From NCBI GenBank assembly GCA_023150275.1, contig JAKLLG010000014.1, positions 1 through 64,000 of the forward strand: a stretch of DNA of 64,000 nt, written 5' to 3'. Source of the stretch: Rhodocyclaceae bacterium (GTDB lineage Bacteria > Pseudomonadota > Gammaproteobacteria > Burkholderiales > Rhodocyclaceae). A program made the position numbers and the translations under genes. The notes beneath the pieces are model-generated. The model was not told the origin of the DNA and searched no databases. It saw nothing but the letters and a program-made list of their open reading frames with translations. Of the stretch, positions 19,581 to 27,461 are shown in pieces. Position 1 is the first letter of the stretch. Each line of letters starts with the position of its first letter.

Positions 19581-20198
19581 TCACTGGCTGCGAACGCGGC
19601 TCTTGATCTCGCGGAAGCGGCGCAGATCCTCGTCGTACTTGGCCTTGATCAGATCGAACTCGCGCTTCTTCGCGTCGATCAACTCTTCCTGCGCCTTGAT
19701 TTCGTAATCGGCATCCTTGAGCCCCTTCTCGACATCCGGTGGCAGGGTCTTCTTCTTGTAGAACTCCGCCTCATTCTCGAATTTCTCGCGACGCTTCTTG
19801 GCGATCGCGATCTTCTCGTTGGCGAGCTTGATCTCCCGGTGCACATCGGCTTCATTACGCTGGCGCATCAGTTCGATATCGGCCTCGCTGCCGTAGGTCT
19901 GCAACAACGCAGCATCGAGACGGCGCTGCTCCTTGACGGCCTCCTCGGCTTCCTTCTTCTTGCGCTCCTCATGCGCGCGCAGCGCCTTCTGTTCCGGCGT
20001 CAGCGGCGCTTCAACAATTCGCACCACCATCCCGACCTGGTTGATTTCGCGGTAGGCGCGGCCGACACAGGCCAAGGGCAGGATGTCGCCGCACACCTGC
20101 TTGCCGCGCTCATCGTTGCAGCAGAAGATGTTACTCGCGGCCGCAGCCGGCAGCGGCAACAGCAGGCCAAGCAGGAGGATGCGTTCAGGCGCGCGCAA
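19581..20198 (-). CDS. Exported coiled-coil protein, probable TTG start
   Basis: A 205-residue protein of unknown family. The frame extends upstream into pyrE, but a TTG at 20198 preceded by AAGGAG with 7-nt spacing gives a clean signal peptide ([16 protein letters not shown]), so I choose it over the upstream ATG. The mature N-terminus has a short cysteine-bearing domain ([45 protein letters not shown]). Residues from about 75 on are a long charged coiled coil rich in Lys, Glu and Arg. The start lies inside the 3' end of pyrE, so the two are cotranscribed. Probably periplasmic. Confidence 0.75.
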   Translation of the reverse strand: MRAPERILLLGLLLPLPAAAASNIFCCNDERGKQVCGDILPLACVGRAYREINQVGMVVRIVEAPLTPEQKALRAHEERKKKEAEEAVKEQRRLDAALLQTYGSEADIELMRQRNEADVHREIKLANEKIAIAKKRREKFENEAEFYKKKTLPPDVEKGLKDADYEIKAQEELIDAKKREFDLIKAKYDEDLRRFREIKSRVRSQ

Positions 20199-20829
20199 TA
20201 CCGTACTCCTTGCGGTAGGCAGCGACTGCCGTGGCGTTGGCGGCGAGGTCGACACGATTGCCGAGAAAGCCGAGCAAATCTTCAAGGGTGGCGACGGCCA
20301 CGACCGGAATGCCGTAATCGCGCTCGACTTCCTGCACCGCCGATAATACGCCGCTGCCGCGCTCCATGCGGTCGAGCGCGATAACCACGCCGCACGGTGT
20401 GGCGCCAGCCGCCCGAATCAGCTCCACCGACTCGCGTACGGAGGTTCCCGCCGAAATCACGTCATCGACGATCAGCACGCGCCCGGCGAGCGGTGCCCCC
20501 ACCAGGGTACCGCCTTCGCCATGATCCTTCGCTTCCTTGCGGTTGTAGGCGTACGGCAGATTGCGCCCCTGCTGGGCAAGCGCCATCGCCGTTGCGGCAA
20601 CGAGCGGAATCCCTTTGTAGGCAGGGCCAAAAAGCACATCGATGGAAAGGTCGCTGGCGATGATCGCCTTCGCGTAGAATTGGGCAAGCCGGTTCAACGA
20701 CGCCCCGTCGTTGAACAGCCCGGCATTGAAGAAATACGGCGACAGGCGGCCGGCCTTGGTCTTGAACTCGCCGAAACGCAGCACATTCTGGCTGACGGCG
20801 AACTCGATGAATTGCTGGCGAAAGTCCAT
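20185..20829 (-). CDS. pyrE: Orotate phosphoribosyltransferase
   Basis: A 214-residue enzyme that joins orotate to PRPP to make orotidine 5'-phosphate in pyrimidine synthesis. Recognised from [59 protein letters not shown] and the PRPP loop [14 protein letters not shown]. The start at 20829 (MDFRQQF) matches the family and has GAGG upstream; an ATG six codons earlier (20847) is possible. It is divergent from the exonuclease gene, and the coiled-coil gene starts within its last codons. Confidence 0.95.
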   Translation of the reverse strand: MDFRQQFIEFAVSQNVLRFGEFKTKAGRLSPYFFNAGLFNDGASLNRLAQFYAKAIIASDLSIDVLFGPAYKGIPLVAATAMALAQQGRNLPYAYNRKEAKDHGEGGTLVGAPLAGRVLIVDDVISAGTSVRESVELIRAAGATPCGVVIALDRMERGSGVLSAVQEVERDYGIPVVAVATLEDLLGFLGNRVDLAANATAVAAYRKEYGIARA

Positions 20830-20949
20830 GATCCTCGCATGAGCCATCGGTCGCGGATGGCGGTTTCCGAACCGTTAATCTTACGCATCCTGGGCTCTGG
20901 CGACAACGGCAATAATTGGCATTACCCCTCCCTTCAAACATTTTTTCCG

Positions 20950-21729
20950 ATGCGCATCGTATCCCTCAATCTCAACGGCATCCGTTCCGCGTGGCGCAAG
21001 CAGTTACCCGACTGGCTATCCGCGCAGCATCCCGACATCGTCTGCGTACAGGAAGTCAAGGCACAAGCCACCGACCTCGACCCCGAAATGCGCGCCCCCG
21101 GCGGGATGCACGCCTACTATCACTGCGCCGAGAAGAAAGGTTACAGCGGCGTCGGCCTGTGGTTCAGGAAGCAGCCGGATCGTGTCATCGAAGGTCTCGG
21201 GCACGGCGAGTTCGACAGCGAAGGGCGCTTCATCCGTGCCGATTTCGAGCGCCTTTCGGTCGTTTCGCTCTATCTACCCTCCGGGTCGAGTTCTCCTGAA
21301 CGCCAGGAGGCCAAGTTCCGCTTCATGGATTATTTCCTGCCCCGGCTCACGGAGATGTCCCGCGAAGGCCGCGACATCATCGTCTGCGGTGACTGGAACA
21401 TCGCGCACAAGGAAATCGACCTGAAGAACTGGAAGTCGAACCAGAAGAATTCAGGCTTCCTGCCCGAAGAGCGCGCCTGGATGACAAAGGTGATCAGCGA
21501 CGCCGGCTGGGTCGATGTCTACCGGCGACTGCACCCGGACACCACTGACGACTGCTATACCTGGTGGTCGAATCGTGGGCAGGCTTGGGCAAAAAACGTC
21601 GGGTGGCGGCTGGATTATCAGATGGCCACGCCAGACCTCGCGGCAAGGGCAAAGAGTGCGACAATCTGGAAGCAGAGTCGCTTTTCGGACCACGCACCGC
21701 TGATCATCGACTACGACTATGCCGCTTGA
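20950..21729 (+). CDS. xth: Exodeoxyribonuclease III (AP endonuclease)
   Basis: A 259-residue Mg-dependent nuclease of base-excision repair that cleaves at abasic sites and trims 3' blocks. The EEP-fold motifs are visible: MRIVSLNLNGIRSA, VCVQEVKAQ (catalytic Glu), CGDWNIAHKEIDLKNWKSNQKNSGF, WWSNRGQAWAKNVGWRLDYQMATP and the terminal SDHAPLIIDY with the catalytic Asp-His. The chosen ATG is the family start; the frame is open upstream without homology. Confidence 0.95.
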   Translation: MRIVSLNLNGIRSAWRKQLPDWLSAQHPDIVCVQEVKAQATDLDPEMRAPGGMHAYYHCAEKKGYSGVGLWFRKQPDRVIEGLGHGEFDSEGRFIRADFERLSVVSLYLPSGSSSPERQEAKFRFMDYFLPRLTEMSREGRDIIVCGDWNIAHKEIDLKNWKSNQKNSGFLPEERAWMTKVISDAGWVDVYRRLHPDTTDDCYTWWSNRGQAWAKNVGWRLDYQMATPDLAARAKSATIWKQSRFSDHAPLIIDYDYAA

Positions 21730-21807
21730 TTGCCTAACGCGCGCTGACGCGCTACGCTAATCGATCCCGCTGCACAGAAATCAACACCGTCAAGAAGAGG
21801 ACTCATC

Positions 21808-22128
21808 ATGGCTGAAAACACCGATCTCGAAACCATCTCCAAGGACAAACTCGTTACCGACATGAAGATCGTCATCGCCGACGCCGAGGAAATCCTGCGC
21901 GCCACCGCCAATCAGGCTGGCGAGAAGGTCGGCGAACTGCGTGAACGTATCCAGGAACGCCTGCGCGACGCGAAAATCCGTCTGCAGGATGCGGAGGCCG
22001 CAGTGGTCGACAAGACCAAGGCCTGCGCCCGCGCCACCGACGATTTCGTTCATGAGCATCCGTGGCAGGCCGTCGGCGTTGCTGCTGCGGTCGGTCTTGC
22101 GCTGGGCGTGCTGATCGGCCGTCGCTGA
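21808..22128 (+). CDS. DUF883 (ElaB/YqjD) family membrane-anchored protein
   Basis: A 106-residue protein: charged amphipathic helices for residues 1-80, then a single C-terminal transmembrane helix (HPWQAVGVAAAVGLALGVLIGRR) that ends in arginines. That is the hallmark of the ElaB/YqjD/YgaM family, tail-anchored inner-membrane proteins that bind ribosomes in stationary phase in E. coli. It has a good AAGAGGA upstream and is followed 7 bp later by a holin-like gene and then a YqjK-like gene, the same order as the E. coli yqjD-yqjE-yqjK cluster. Confidence 0.9.
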   Translation: MAENTDLETISKDKLVTDMKIVIADAEEILRATANQAGEKVGELRERIQERLRDAKIRLQDAEAAVVDKTKACARATDDFVHEHPWQAVGVAAAVGLALGVLIGRR

Positions 22129-22135
22129 GCCGTCG

Positions 22136-22558
22136 ATGAGTTCAACCCCGGGAACGGGGGCTGGAGCGGCCGGAAATCCCGGACTCTTCGCTGCCTTGCG
22201 CGGCGCGGCGACCACGCTTGTCGCCACGGCGCGCACGCGCATCGAACTTGCCGGCAACGATCTGGAACTGGAACGCGTACGTCTCGTACGTACGCTGATC
22301 TTCGGTATTTCGGCGCTGTTCTGCTTCGGCCTCGGCATCATCGTACTCATCGGGCTCGTGCTCGTCCTTCACTGGGAAAGCCGGGTGCTCGTGCTGGCCG
22401 GATTCGGTGGCGGACTGATCGCCGCCGGCGCGCTGCTGTTCCTGTCGATGCAACGCATCAATCGGCGTCGTCAGGCTTTCGCCGCCACCATTGCCGAACT
22501 GGAAGAAGATCTCCGCCAGTTGCGGGCTGCTGCAAAGCATGGCCAAGACGGAAGTTGA
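22136..22558 (+). CDS. YqjE-like (phage-holin family, DUF1469) membrane protein
   Basis: A 140-residue protein with two transmembrane helices (about 53-78 and 82-104), preceded by an amphipathic N-terminus and followed by a short coiled coil (FAATIAELEEDLRQLRAAAK). This is the layout of YqjE-type proteins of the holin-like superfamily; no lytic role is implied. It lies between the DUF883 gene and the YqjK-like gene and overlaps the latter by 20 bp. Confidence 0.85.
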   Translation: MSSTPGTGAGAAGNPGLFAALRGAATTLVATARTRIELAGNDLELERVRLVRTLIFGISALFCFGLGIIVLIGLVLVLHWESRVLVLAGFGGGLIAAGALLFLSMQRINRRRQAFAATIAELEEDLRQLRAAAKHGQDGS

Positions 22559-22874
22559 AATCGCCCTCGCGCGCGGCCGGCTGCAGGAGCGGATCGCCGG
22601 GCAGCGGGCTGCGCTTGCCGTACAGATGCCGCCAATCGCTGACGCGCTGGGAAAAGCGGATCGCGCCGTTGCCACCGGCCGGCGCGGTGTCGCTTACGTG
22701 AAAACGCACCCCCTGCAGGTTGGTGCTGCGCTCGCATTCCTCGCCGCGCTGCGTCCGCGACGCGCCTGGCGCTGGGGCCGACGCGCCTTCATTGCCTGGA
22801 GCGCGTGGCGCAAAGTCCGCACGCACATCGCCGCAAGCGGCCTGCTCAAGCGCTCACCGTCGACGCCAGGATGA
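22539..22874 (+). CDS. YqjK-like protein
   Basis: A 111-residue basic protein (MAKTEVEIALARGRLQERIAGQRAAL...) with a helical N-terminus and a hydrophobic segment around residues 58-72, rich in Arg. The start inside the holin-like gene and the position third after DUF883 and YqjE-like genes fit YqjK. Similarity rests on context and overall layout rather than a strong motif. Confidence 0.7.
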   Translation: MAKTEVEIALARGRLQERIAGQRAALAVQMPPIADALGKADRAVATGRRGVAYVKTHPLQVGAALAFLAALRPRRAWRWGRRAFIAWSAWRKVRTHIAASGLLKRSPSTPG

Positions 22875-22943
22875 AACCCCCACGCTCGTTACGCTCTTTT
22901 CACCCGGATAGCTATCAAACTGCCCCGGGCGGCACCTGCTGAC

Positions 22944-23279
22944 ATGAGCCAGGACGATCGTCAGCCGGCACGACTCTCGCGCTTCATCGACTCGCAGAAG
23001 CGCGAAGCACGCCATGTCGTGCGCGAACTGCTCGCGGTACGGGGACTGATGCCGCTGCTGATGAAGCCGCGTAACGGCAGTCAGTGGTCCGTAGAGGAAA
23101 AGAACGAACTGCTCGCGCAGTTGCGTCGTCTATCGCGCCTGTCCCCATACCTGCTCTTCCTGCTGCTTCCCGGTTCTGCGCTGCTCCTGCCGGTCTATGC
23201 CTGGTGGCTGGACCGCCGCCGGCAGCAACGCAACGCGACGAACGAAGCGCAAGCCTTACCAGACTCCCAGCGCCGTTAA
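22944..23279 (+). CDS. Small single-pass membrane protein of unknown function
   Basis: A 111-residue protein with a charged N-terminal half (RFIDSQKREARHVVRELLAVRGLMPLLMKPRNGSQWSVEEKNELLAQLRRLSRL), a hydrophobic segment (SPYLLFLLLPGSALLLPVYAWWL, about 67-89) and an Arg-rich tail. The block KNELLAQLRRLSRLSPYLLFLLLPGSALLLP faintly recalls LETM1-type proteins, but that is not enough to name it. It overlaps the 3' end of the convergent glycosylase gene by 24 bp. Confidence 0.7.
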   Translation: MSQDDRQPARLSRFIDSQKREARHVVRELLAVRGLMPLLMKPRNGSQWSVEEKNELLAQLRRLSRLSPYLLFLLLPGSALLLPVYAWWLDRRRQQRNATNEAQALPDSQRR

Positions 23280-23993
23280 CTGCTTCTCCGCCGCTTCGGC
23301 CCAGCCACGGTTCGCCGCCGGACTCGCTGGACTCGGATGCAGGATACGGCCGATCCGCAGGTCAAGGCCCTGCAAGGCTGCAACGGCCCGCTGTTCGGCA
23401 AAGCCCCCGATGCCGATCACCCAGGCCGGTTCGAGCGCCTCGACGATCCGGCGCAAATGTGCGTCGCACAGCGCTTCCAGCGCAGCGGTCTCGCGCGCGG
23501 GCAGCTTGTCCGGGGTGAGATTGCGCCCATGGTCGAAAAAGGCGAGCGGGCAGTAGTTGGCGACGAAATGCCCGGCAAAGAAGGCGTCCGCCGTAGCGAA
23601 ACGTTGCGCAAACAATCCCCAGAGACGGCGCCCGCTGACTTCGGAACGCGCGCAGGCAAAACCCTCGATCGGGCGCTTCGGATTCTCGATGGCGGGTTTG
23701 GCAACCGGCGCCACGATGCCCATCCAGTCGCGCACCGCAGCGACCTCGCCGAAGGGCACACCGGTCTGCACCATGCCGAATGGCCCGGGATTCATGCCGA
23801 GGAAGACAACCCGCTTGCGGCCATTGCCAAAGCGGCGCAGGTACTGCTCATGCGCCGCCCACGCATAGTCCAGCGGATTGTAGACATGGGTGACCGGTGG
23901 CGCGAAGGCGAGTGCGGCAAGCTGCAGCGCAAGCTCGCCGGCAGCGGCAACCAGGTGGTCGGCAGTGCCGGAAGGTAGCGAAGTTGATGTCAT
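23256..23993 (-). CDS. SMUG1-type single-strand-selective uracil-DNA glycosylase
   Basis: A 245-residue family 3 uracil-DNA glycosylase. Recognised from YNPLDYAWAAHEQYL, the active-site loop FLGMNPGPFGMVQTGVPFGEV, VRDWMGI, HPKRPI-like NPKRPIEGFACARSEVSGRRLWGL, the ANYCPL-like segment VANYCPLAFF, GRNLTPDKLP and the HPSPASP intercalation loop. SMUG1 removes uracil and oxidised pyrimidines from DNA; bacterial copies occur in scattered lineages. The ATG at 23993 is preferred; an upstream GTG at 24023 would add ten residues without homology. It is convergent with the small membrane protein gene. Confidence 0.9.
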   Translation of the reverse strand: MTSTSLPSGTADHLVAAAGELALQLAALAFAPPVTHVYNPLDYAWAAHEQYLRRFGNGRKRVVFLGMNPGPFGMVQTGVPFGEVAAVRDWMGIVAPVAKPAIENPKRPIEGFACARSEVSGRRLWGLFAQRFATADAFFAGHFVANYCPLAFFDHGRNLTPDKLPARETAALEALCDAHLRRIVEALEPAWVIGIGGFAEQRAVAALQGLDLRIGRILHPSPASPAANRGWAEAAEKQLTALGVW

Positions 23994-24132
23994 CGGAGAA
24001 GACCGCGCAAGGAATAGTACCAACAGGAGGAAACGACAGAAGAAGGAGCTGCAGCAAAAGGCACAATCTTACCGGTTCGGCTATCATTCGCCGCACCCCC
24101 CGCAATCCACATACATCACCAACCTTCGCGCA

Positions 24133-25161
24133 ATGTTCTACACGCTACGACAACTGACCACGCCGGATTTCGTTCTCTGGGGCCTCGTCGGCCTGCTCGC
24201 ACTCACGGTGATGATCTTTCTGGCGACGCTGGAAGGTCGCCATTTCCGAACGCTCGGTCTGGGCGCGCCATGGCTGCGTCTTCGACTCGCCTCGCTGCCG
24301 ATCCTCGCCATCGCGCTGCTCGCCGTTTATGGCACCGTTGCGGTCTTCGGTGACGGGCCGCAGGCCCTTGCGGTCGCCTACATGGCCCTGTTCTCGGTGG
24401 GAACGATCGTCTATTTCGGCCTGCACGCCATCGCCGGGCGTATTTTCGGCATACGCGGCGGGCACGCCTCGTGGATCGCCTTCAGCGGCCTTGTGCTGAT
24501 CGGGGTGCTGCCGGCGATCGGCGGCACGCTGATGCCCTTCGTCAATCTCGCCGCGAAAATCTGGAAGGAAGGCACCGTGGGGGGAATCAGCAGTGAATCC
24601 TCGCCGTTCATCGCCAGCGGCAAGCGGGTTCGGCTTCCCGACGGCGAGGAAGTATTCGCCTTGCGCTACCGTGCGCCGGAGGGCGTGCAGCTGCTGCGTG
24701 CCGATATGGAGGGCAGCGGCCACCGTGCCCGCGACGTGCTGCGCATGTCGACGTCGACCATCTGTCGGGCCGGCCAGGATCTCGCACTGCTCTGGCCGGC
24801 TGAACGTCCGCTGCCACGTCTGTACGTGTTCTGGCAGACCGCCGAAAAACGTGACCGGCAGTCGCTGATCGACATCGCGCCTCCCGCCGACAACGCCGTG
24901 ACGGACTTCACGGCAACATGGACGCAGCAGCGTGTGAGCTTTTCGGCGACGCTGCCACGCGAAGCATTGTCACTCGTCTGGGCACGCAGCGGCAGCACTC
25001 CCTTCGTCGACAGCGTTCCGCGTACCGGCCCCGAGGCCGAGTGCGTCGACGCACTCGATCTACCCGCACGCGGCGAACTGGGCCACCCGCAGGCACTGCG
25101 CATTCGCGTCGACCACGCATTGCCCAAGGGGCCGACCTGGGCAGAGACACGGCGTCCCTGA
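24133..25161 (+). CDS. Polytopic membrane protein with C-terminal extramembrane domain, unknown
   Basis: A 342-residue protein not recognised. Four hydrophobic segments lie in the first half (about 12-32, 48-70, 80-100 and 112-135). From about residue 150 on it is soluble, with a beta-rich look (GKRVRLPDGEEVFALRYRAPEGVQLLRADMEGSGH) and two cysteines. The ATG at 24133 was chosen because it begins the first membrane segment; the open frame upstream overlaps the divergent glycosylase gene. It is followed 18 bp later by a small exported thioredoxin-like gene, so the two are probably cotranscribed. Confidence 0.75.
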   Translation: MFYTLRQLTTPDFVLWGLVGLLALTVMIFLATLEGRHFRTLGLGAPWLRLRLASLPILAIALLAVYGTVAVFGDGPQALAVAYMALFSVGTIVYFGLHAIAGRIFGIRGGHASWIAFSGLVLIGVLPAIGGTLMPFVNLAAKIWKEGTVGGISSESSPFIASGKRVRLPDGEEVFALRYRAPEGVQLLRADMEGSGHRARDVLRMSTSTICRAGQDLALLWPAERPLPRLYVFWQTAEKRDRQSLIDIAPPADNAVTDFTATWTQQRVSFSATLPREALSLVWARSGSTPFVDSVPRTGPEAECVDALDLPARGELGHPQALRIRVDHALPKGPTWAETRRP

Positions 25162-25179
25162 CGCAAGGAAGCACGGGCG

Positions 25180-25587
25180 ATGAATATACTGAAACTGCTG
25201 CTGATCGCCGGTATCGCCGGCGGTGGCTGGCACTACTGGAGCAAGCAACAGGCCACGCAGGCGCAGGCCGCCGCGACCAGCCCATCCGGTTTCGTCAGTC
25301 TCCCGCTACAGGGCAACCCGAATCCGGTGCAGGTATTGATCGTCGCCCCCGAAAATTGTTCGGCCGACGCAGCCCGTCATGCCGACGATCTTGAAATAGA
25401 TCTGCGCCGCGCCGGTATCTCGGTGCGGCGCACGCACCAGGTCAACTTCGAGTTCAGCGGCGGCGGTACCGACACCATGCAGCGAATCCAGCAGGTGATG
25501 AACAGCGGGCCGCCTGTCGTTTTCATCGGCAATCGCGCCAAGGGAAGTCCCACGCTTGCCGAGGTGCTCGCCGAATATCGCCGCTGA
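25180..25587 (+). CDS. Small membrane-anchored protein with possible thioredoxin/glutaredoxin-like fold
   Basis: A 135-residue protein with an N-terminal membrane anchor (ILKLLLIAGIAGGGWHYW). The rest has the order of a glutaredoxin-like fold: beta strand VQVLIVAPENCSADAARHADDLEIDLRRAGISVRRTHQVNFEF, then MQRIQQVMNSGPPVVFIGNRAKGSPTLAEVLAEY with a cis-proline-like PPVVF. There is a single cysteine at the position of the usual CXXC, so redox activity in the classic sense is unlikely. This assignment is by pattern only. Confidence 0.7.
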   Translation: MNILKLLLIAGIAGGGWHYWSKQQATQAQAAATSPSGFVSLPLQGNPNPVQVLIVAPENCSADAARHADDLEIDLRRAGISVRRTHQVNFEFSGGGTDTMQRIQQVMNSGPPVVFIGNRAKGSPTLAEVLAEYRR

Positions 25588-25598
25588 TCCGTGGCGAG

Positions 25599-26192
25599 TT
25601 AGCCGCGCCCGAGCCGATACAGCGCAACGTCGGCGTTGAGGTTGGGGTCTTCCGTAACAGCACGGCCTTCGTCGAAGAACAGTCCCTCGCGCACGACGAT
25701 GCCGTTCCTGCCGCACAGCGCCTCGAAGTCGGCGATGGTGAAGAAACGCACGTTCGGCGAGTCGTACCACTGATAGGGCAGTGCCTCCGATACCGGCATG
25801 CGGCCACTGGCAATCGCCTCGCGGTGGCTGCGATGGCCAAAGTTGGGGAAAGAGACGACGGCTTCGTGCCCGACGCGCAGCATTTCCTGCACCAATGGTA
25901 CCGTGTGCCGAACCGTCTGCAGCGACAGCGACATGATCACGTGTTCGAAGGAGTCGTCCTCGAAACCCTGCAGCCCGCGTTCGAGATCGAACTGCAGCAC
26001 GTTCACACCATTCCTGATCGCTGCCAGCACGTTGTCGGGATCGTTGTCGACGCCGTAGCCGCGTATTCCGCGCTCGGTCATCAGGAACTTGAGCAGCGAA
26101 CCATCGCCGCAGCCAAGGTCGAGCACACGTTCGCCGGAATGAATCCAGCGGGCGATGACGTCGAAGTCGAAACGGCCGAAGATCTCCGTCAT
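25599..26192 (-). CDS. metW: Methionine biosynthesis protein MetW
   Basis: A 197-residue class I SAM-dependent methyltransferase-fold protein. The SAM-binding motif [16 protein letters not shown] lies near residues 22-37; [17 protein letters not shown] and [10 protein letters not shown] are typical of MetW. MetW is found with MetX and has been linked to homoserine acyltransferase function; its exact role is not settled. The ATG at 26192 overlaps the metX stop by 4 bp, the usual coupled arrangement. Confidence 0.93.
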   Translation of the reverse strand: MTEIFGRFDFDVIARWIHSGERVLDLGCGDGSLLKFLMTERGIRGYGVDNDPDNVLAAIRNGVNVLQFDLERGLQGFEDDSFEHVIMSLSLQTVRHTVPLVQEMLRVGHEAVVSFPNFGHRSHREAIASGRMPVSEALPYQWYDSPNVRFFTIADFEALCGRNGIVVREGLFFDEGRAVTEDPNLNADVALYRLGRG

Positions 26193-27307
26193 GTCTCGAT
26201 CCTGTCCAGATAGGCCGCCACGTCGGCGTGATAGTGCGCGTCGTCGAGCAGGAAGGAGTCGTGACCGGCGTCGCAATCGATCTCGGCGTAGGTCACGTCG
26301 CGCCCGTTGTGCAGCAGGGCATAGACCAGCTCGCGGCTGCGTTCCGGCAGGAAGCGCCAGTCGGTCGTGAAGCTCGCCACGAAAAAGCCGGCCGTGGCGC
26401 GCGCCAGCGCCGCCTTGAGATCGCCGCCGTAATCACGCGCCGGATCGAAATAATCGAGCGCCTTGGTGGTGATCAGGTAAGTGTTGGCATCGAAAAAACC
26501 GGTGAATTTGTCGCCCTGATAGCGCAGATAGGACTCGACCTGGAAATCGGTGTCGTAGCCATACGAAAGCTTGCCGTGGCGAAGTTCGCGGCCGAATTTC
26601 TCGGCCATCTGGTTGCTTGAGAGATAGGTGATGTGGCCGAGCATGCGGGCAAGCCGAAGCCCGCGCGCCGGCACCGCGCCATGCTCGTAGAAATGGCCGC
26701 CGTGGAAATCCGGGTCGGAGAGAATGGCCTGCCGCGCCACTTCGTTGAAGGCGATGTTCTGCGCCGTGAGTTTCGGCGTCGAGGCGATCACCAGCGCATG
26801 GCGCACACGCGACGGATACTGCAGCGTCCATTCCAGCGCCTGCATGCCACCGACCGAGCCACCAACAACCGCCGCCCAGGAAACAATGCCGAGGTGGTCG
26901 GCAAGACGCGCCTGTGCCACTACCCAGTCCTCGACAGTGACTACCGGAAAATCAGCGCCATAAGGCCGGCCGGTCGCCGGATTCCGGCTCATCGGCCCGG
27001 TCGAGCCATAGCAACCGCCGAGGTTGTTAACGCCAACGACAAAAAAGCGGTTCGTGTCGAGCGGCTTGCCCGGGCCGACCAGGTTGTCCCACCAGCCGAC
27101 ATTCTTCGGCTGCCCGGCATAGGTGCCGGCAACATGATGGCTGCCGGAGAGCGCATGACAAACCAGCACGGCGTTGCTGCGCTCGGCGTTCAGCTCGCCG
27201 TAGGTTTCATAGACGAGCTCGAAGCCGGGCAGCGTGGCGCCGCTCTGCAGCGTGATCGGTGTATCGAAGGTCGCCCGCTGTGGCGTCACGACCCCTACGG
27301 AATTCAT
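26189..27307 (-). CDS. metX: Homoserine O-acyltransferase MetX
   Basis: A 372-residue alpha/beta hydrolase that acylates homoserine as the first committed step of methionine synthesis. Nucleophile motif [26 protein letters not shown] and the catalytic histidine in [10 protein letters not shown] are visible. Many proteobacterial MetX enzymes use succinyl-CoA rather than acetyl-CoA, so the acyl donor should not be assumed. The ATG at 27307 is chosen because GGAAAGG lies 9 bp upstream; a TTG at 27325 would add six residues but lies in the terminator tail. Expression is expected to fall when S-adenosylmethionine is high, through the riboswitch upstream. Confidence 0.95.
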   Translation of the reverse strand: MNSVGVVTPQRATFDTPITLQSGATLPGFELVYETYGELNAERSNAVLVCHALSGSHHVAGTYAGQPKNVGWWDNLVGPGKPLDTNRFFVVGVNNLGGCYGSTGPMSRNPATGRPYGADFPVVTVEDWVVAQARLADHLGIVSWAAVVGGSVGGMQALEWTLQYPSRVRHALVIASTPKLTAQNIAFNEVARQAILSDPDFHGGHFYEHGAVPARGLRLARMLGHITYLSSNQMAEKFGRELRHGKLSYGYDTDFQVESYLRYQGDKFTGFFDANTYLITTKALDYFDPARDYGGDLKAALARATAGFFVASFTTDWRFLPERSRELVYALLHNGRDVTYAEIDCDAGHDSFLLDDAHYHADVAAYLDRIET

Positions 27308-27322
27308 CGGATTCTGCCTTTC

Positions 27323-27364
27323 CAAAAACGAAAGCCCAGTCGGGCACGGAGGCGTGGACTGGGC
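27323..27364 (-). terminator. Intrinsic terminator downstream of the SAM-II aptamer
   Basis: On the minus strand GCCCAGTC (27364-27357), a 15-nt loop and GACTGGGC (27341-27334) are followed by TTTCGTTTTT. The hairpin starts two bases after the aptamer and ends 16 bp before the metX start, so it fits riboswitch-controlled termination. Confidence 0.8.
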
Positions 27365-27365
27365 T

Positions 27366-27423
27366 GCCCCGCTTTAGCCGTATTTGTTGAGCGCCCGCAA
27401 GCTGATCGGATCAAATCGGCGCT
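27366..27423 (-). promoter_or_regulatory. SAM-II riboswitch controlling metX-metW
   Basis: Read on the minus strand, stem P1 is AGCGCC paired with GGCGCT (27423-27418 and 27395-27390). It encloses the conserved loop GATTTGA and is followed by CAACAAATACGGCTAAAGCG, which matches the SAM-II pseudoknot pattern AAAU-N-GCUAAA. SAM-II aptamers sit in front of metX or metA genes mostly in alphaproteobacteria and sense S-adenosylmethionine. The classic form hides the ribosome-binding site; here a terminator follows instead. Confidence 0.88.
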
Positions 27424-27437
27424 ATGGGGCGTAGTTA

Positions 27438-27461
27438 ACCGCAGGCGGCGGCGGTTGTCAA
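27438..27461 (-). promoter_or_regulatory. Likely metX promoter
   Basis: A perfect -35 TTGACA (27461-27456, minus strand) overlaps the ptsI stop codon. At 17-nt spacing a weak -10 (TTAACT, 27438-27433) follows, a few bases upstream of the SAM-II aptamer. The -10 is poor, so this is a moderate call. Confidence 0.45.
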
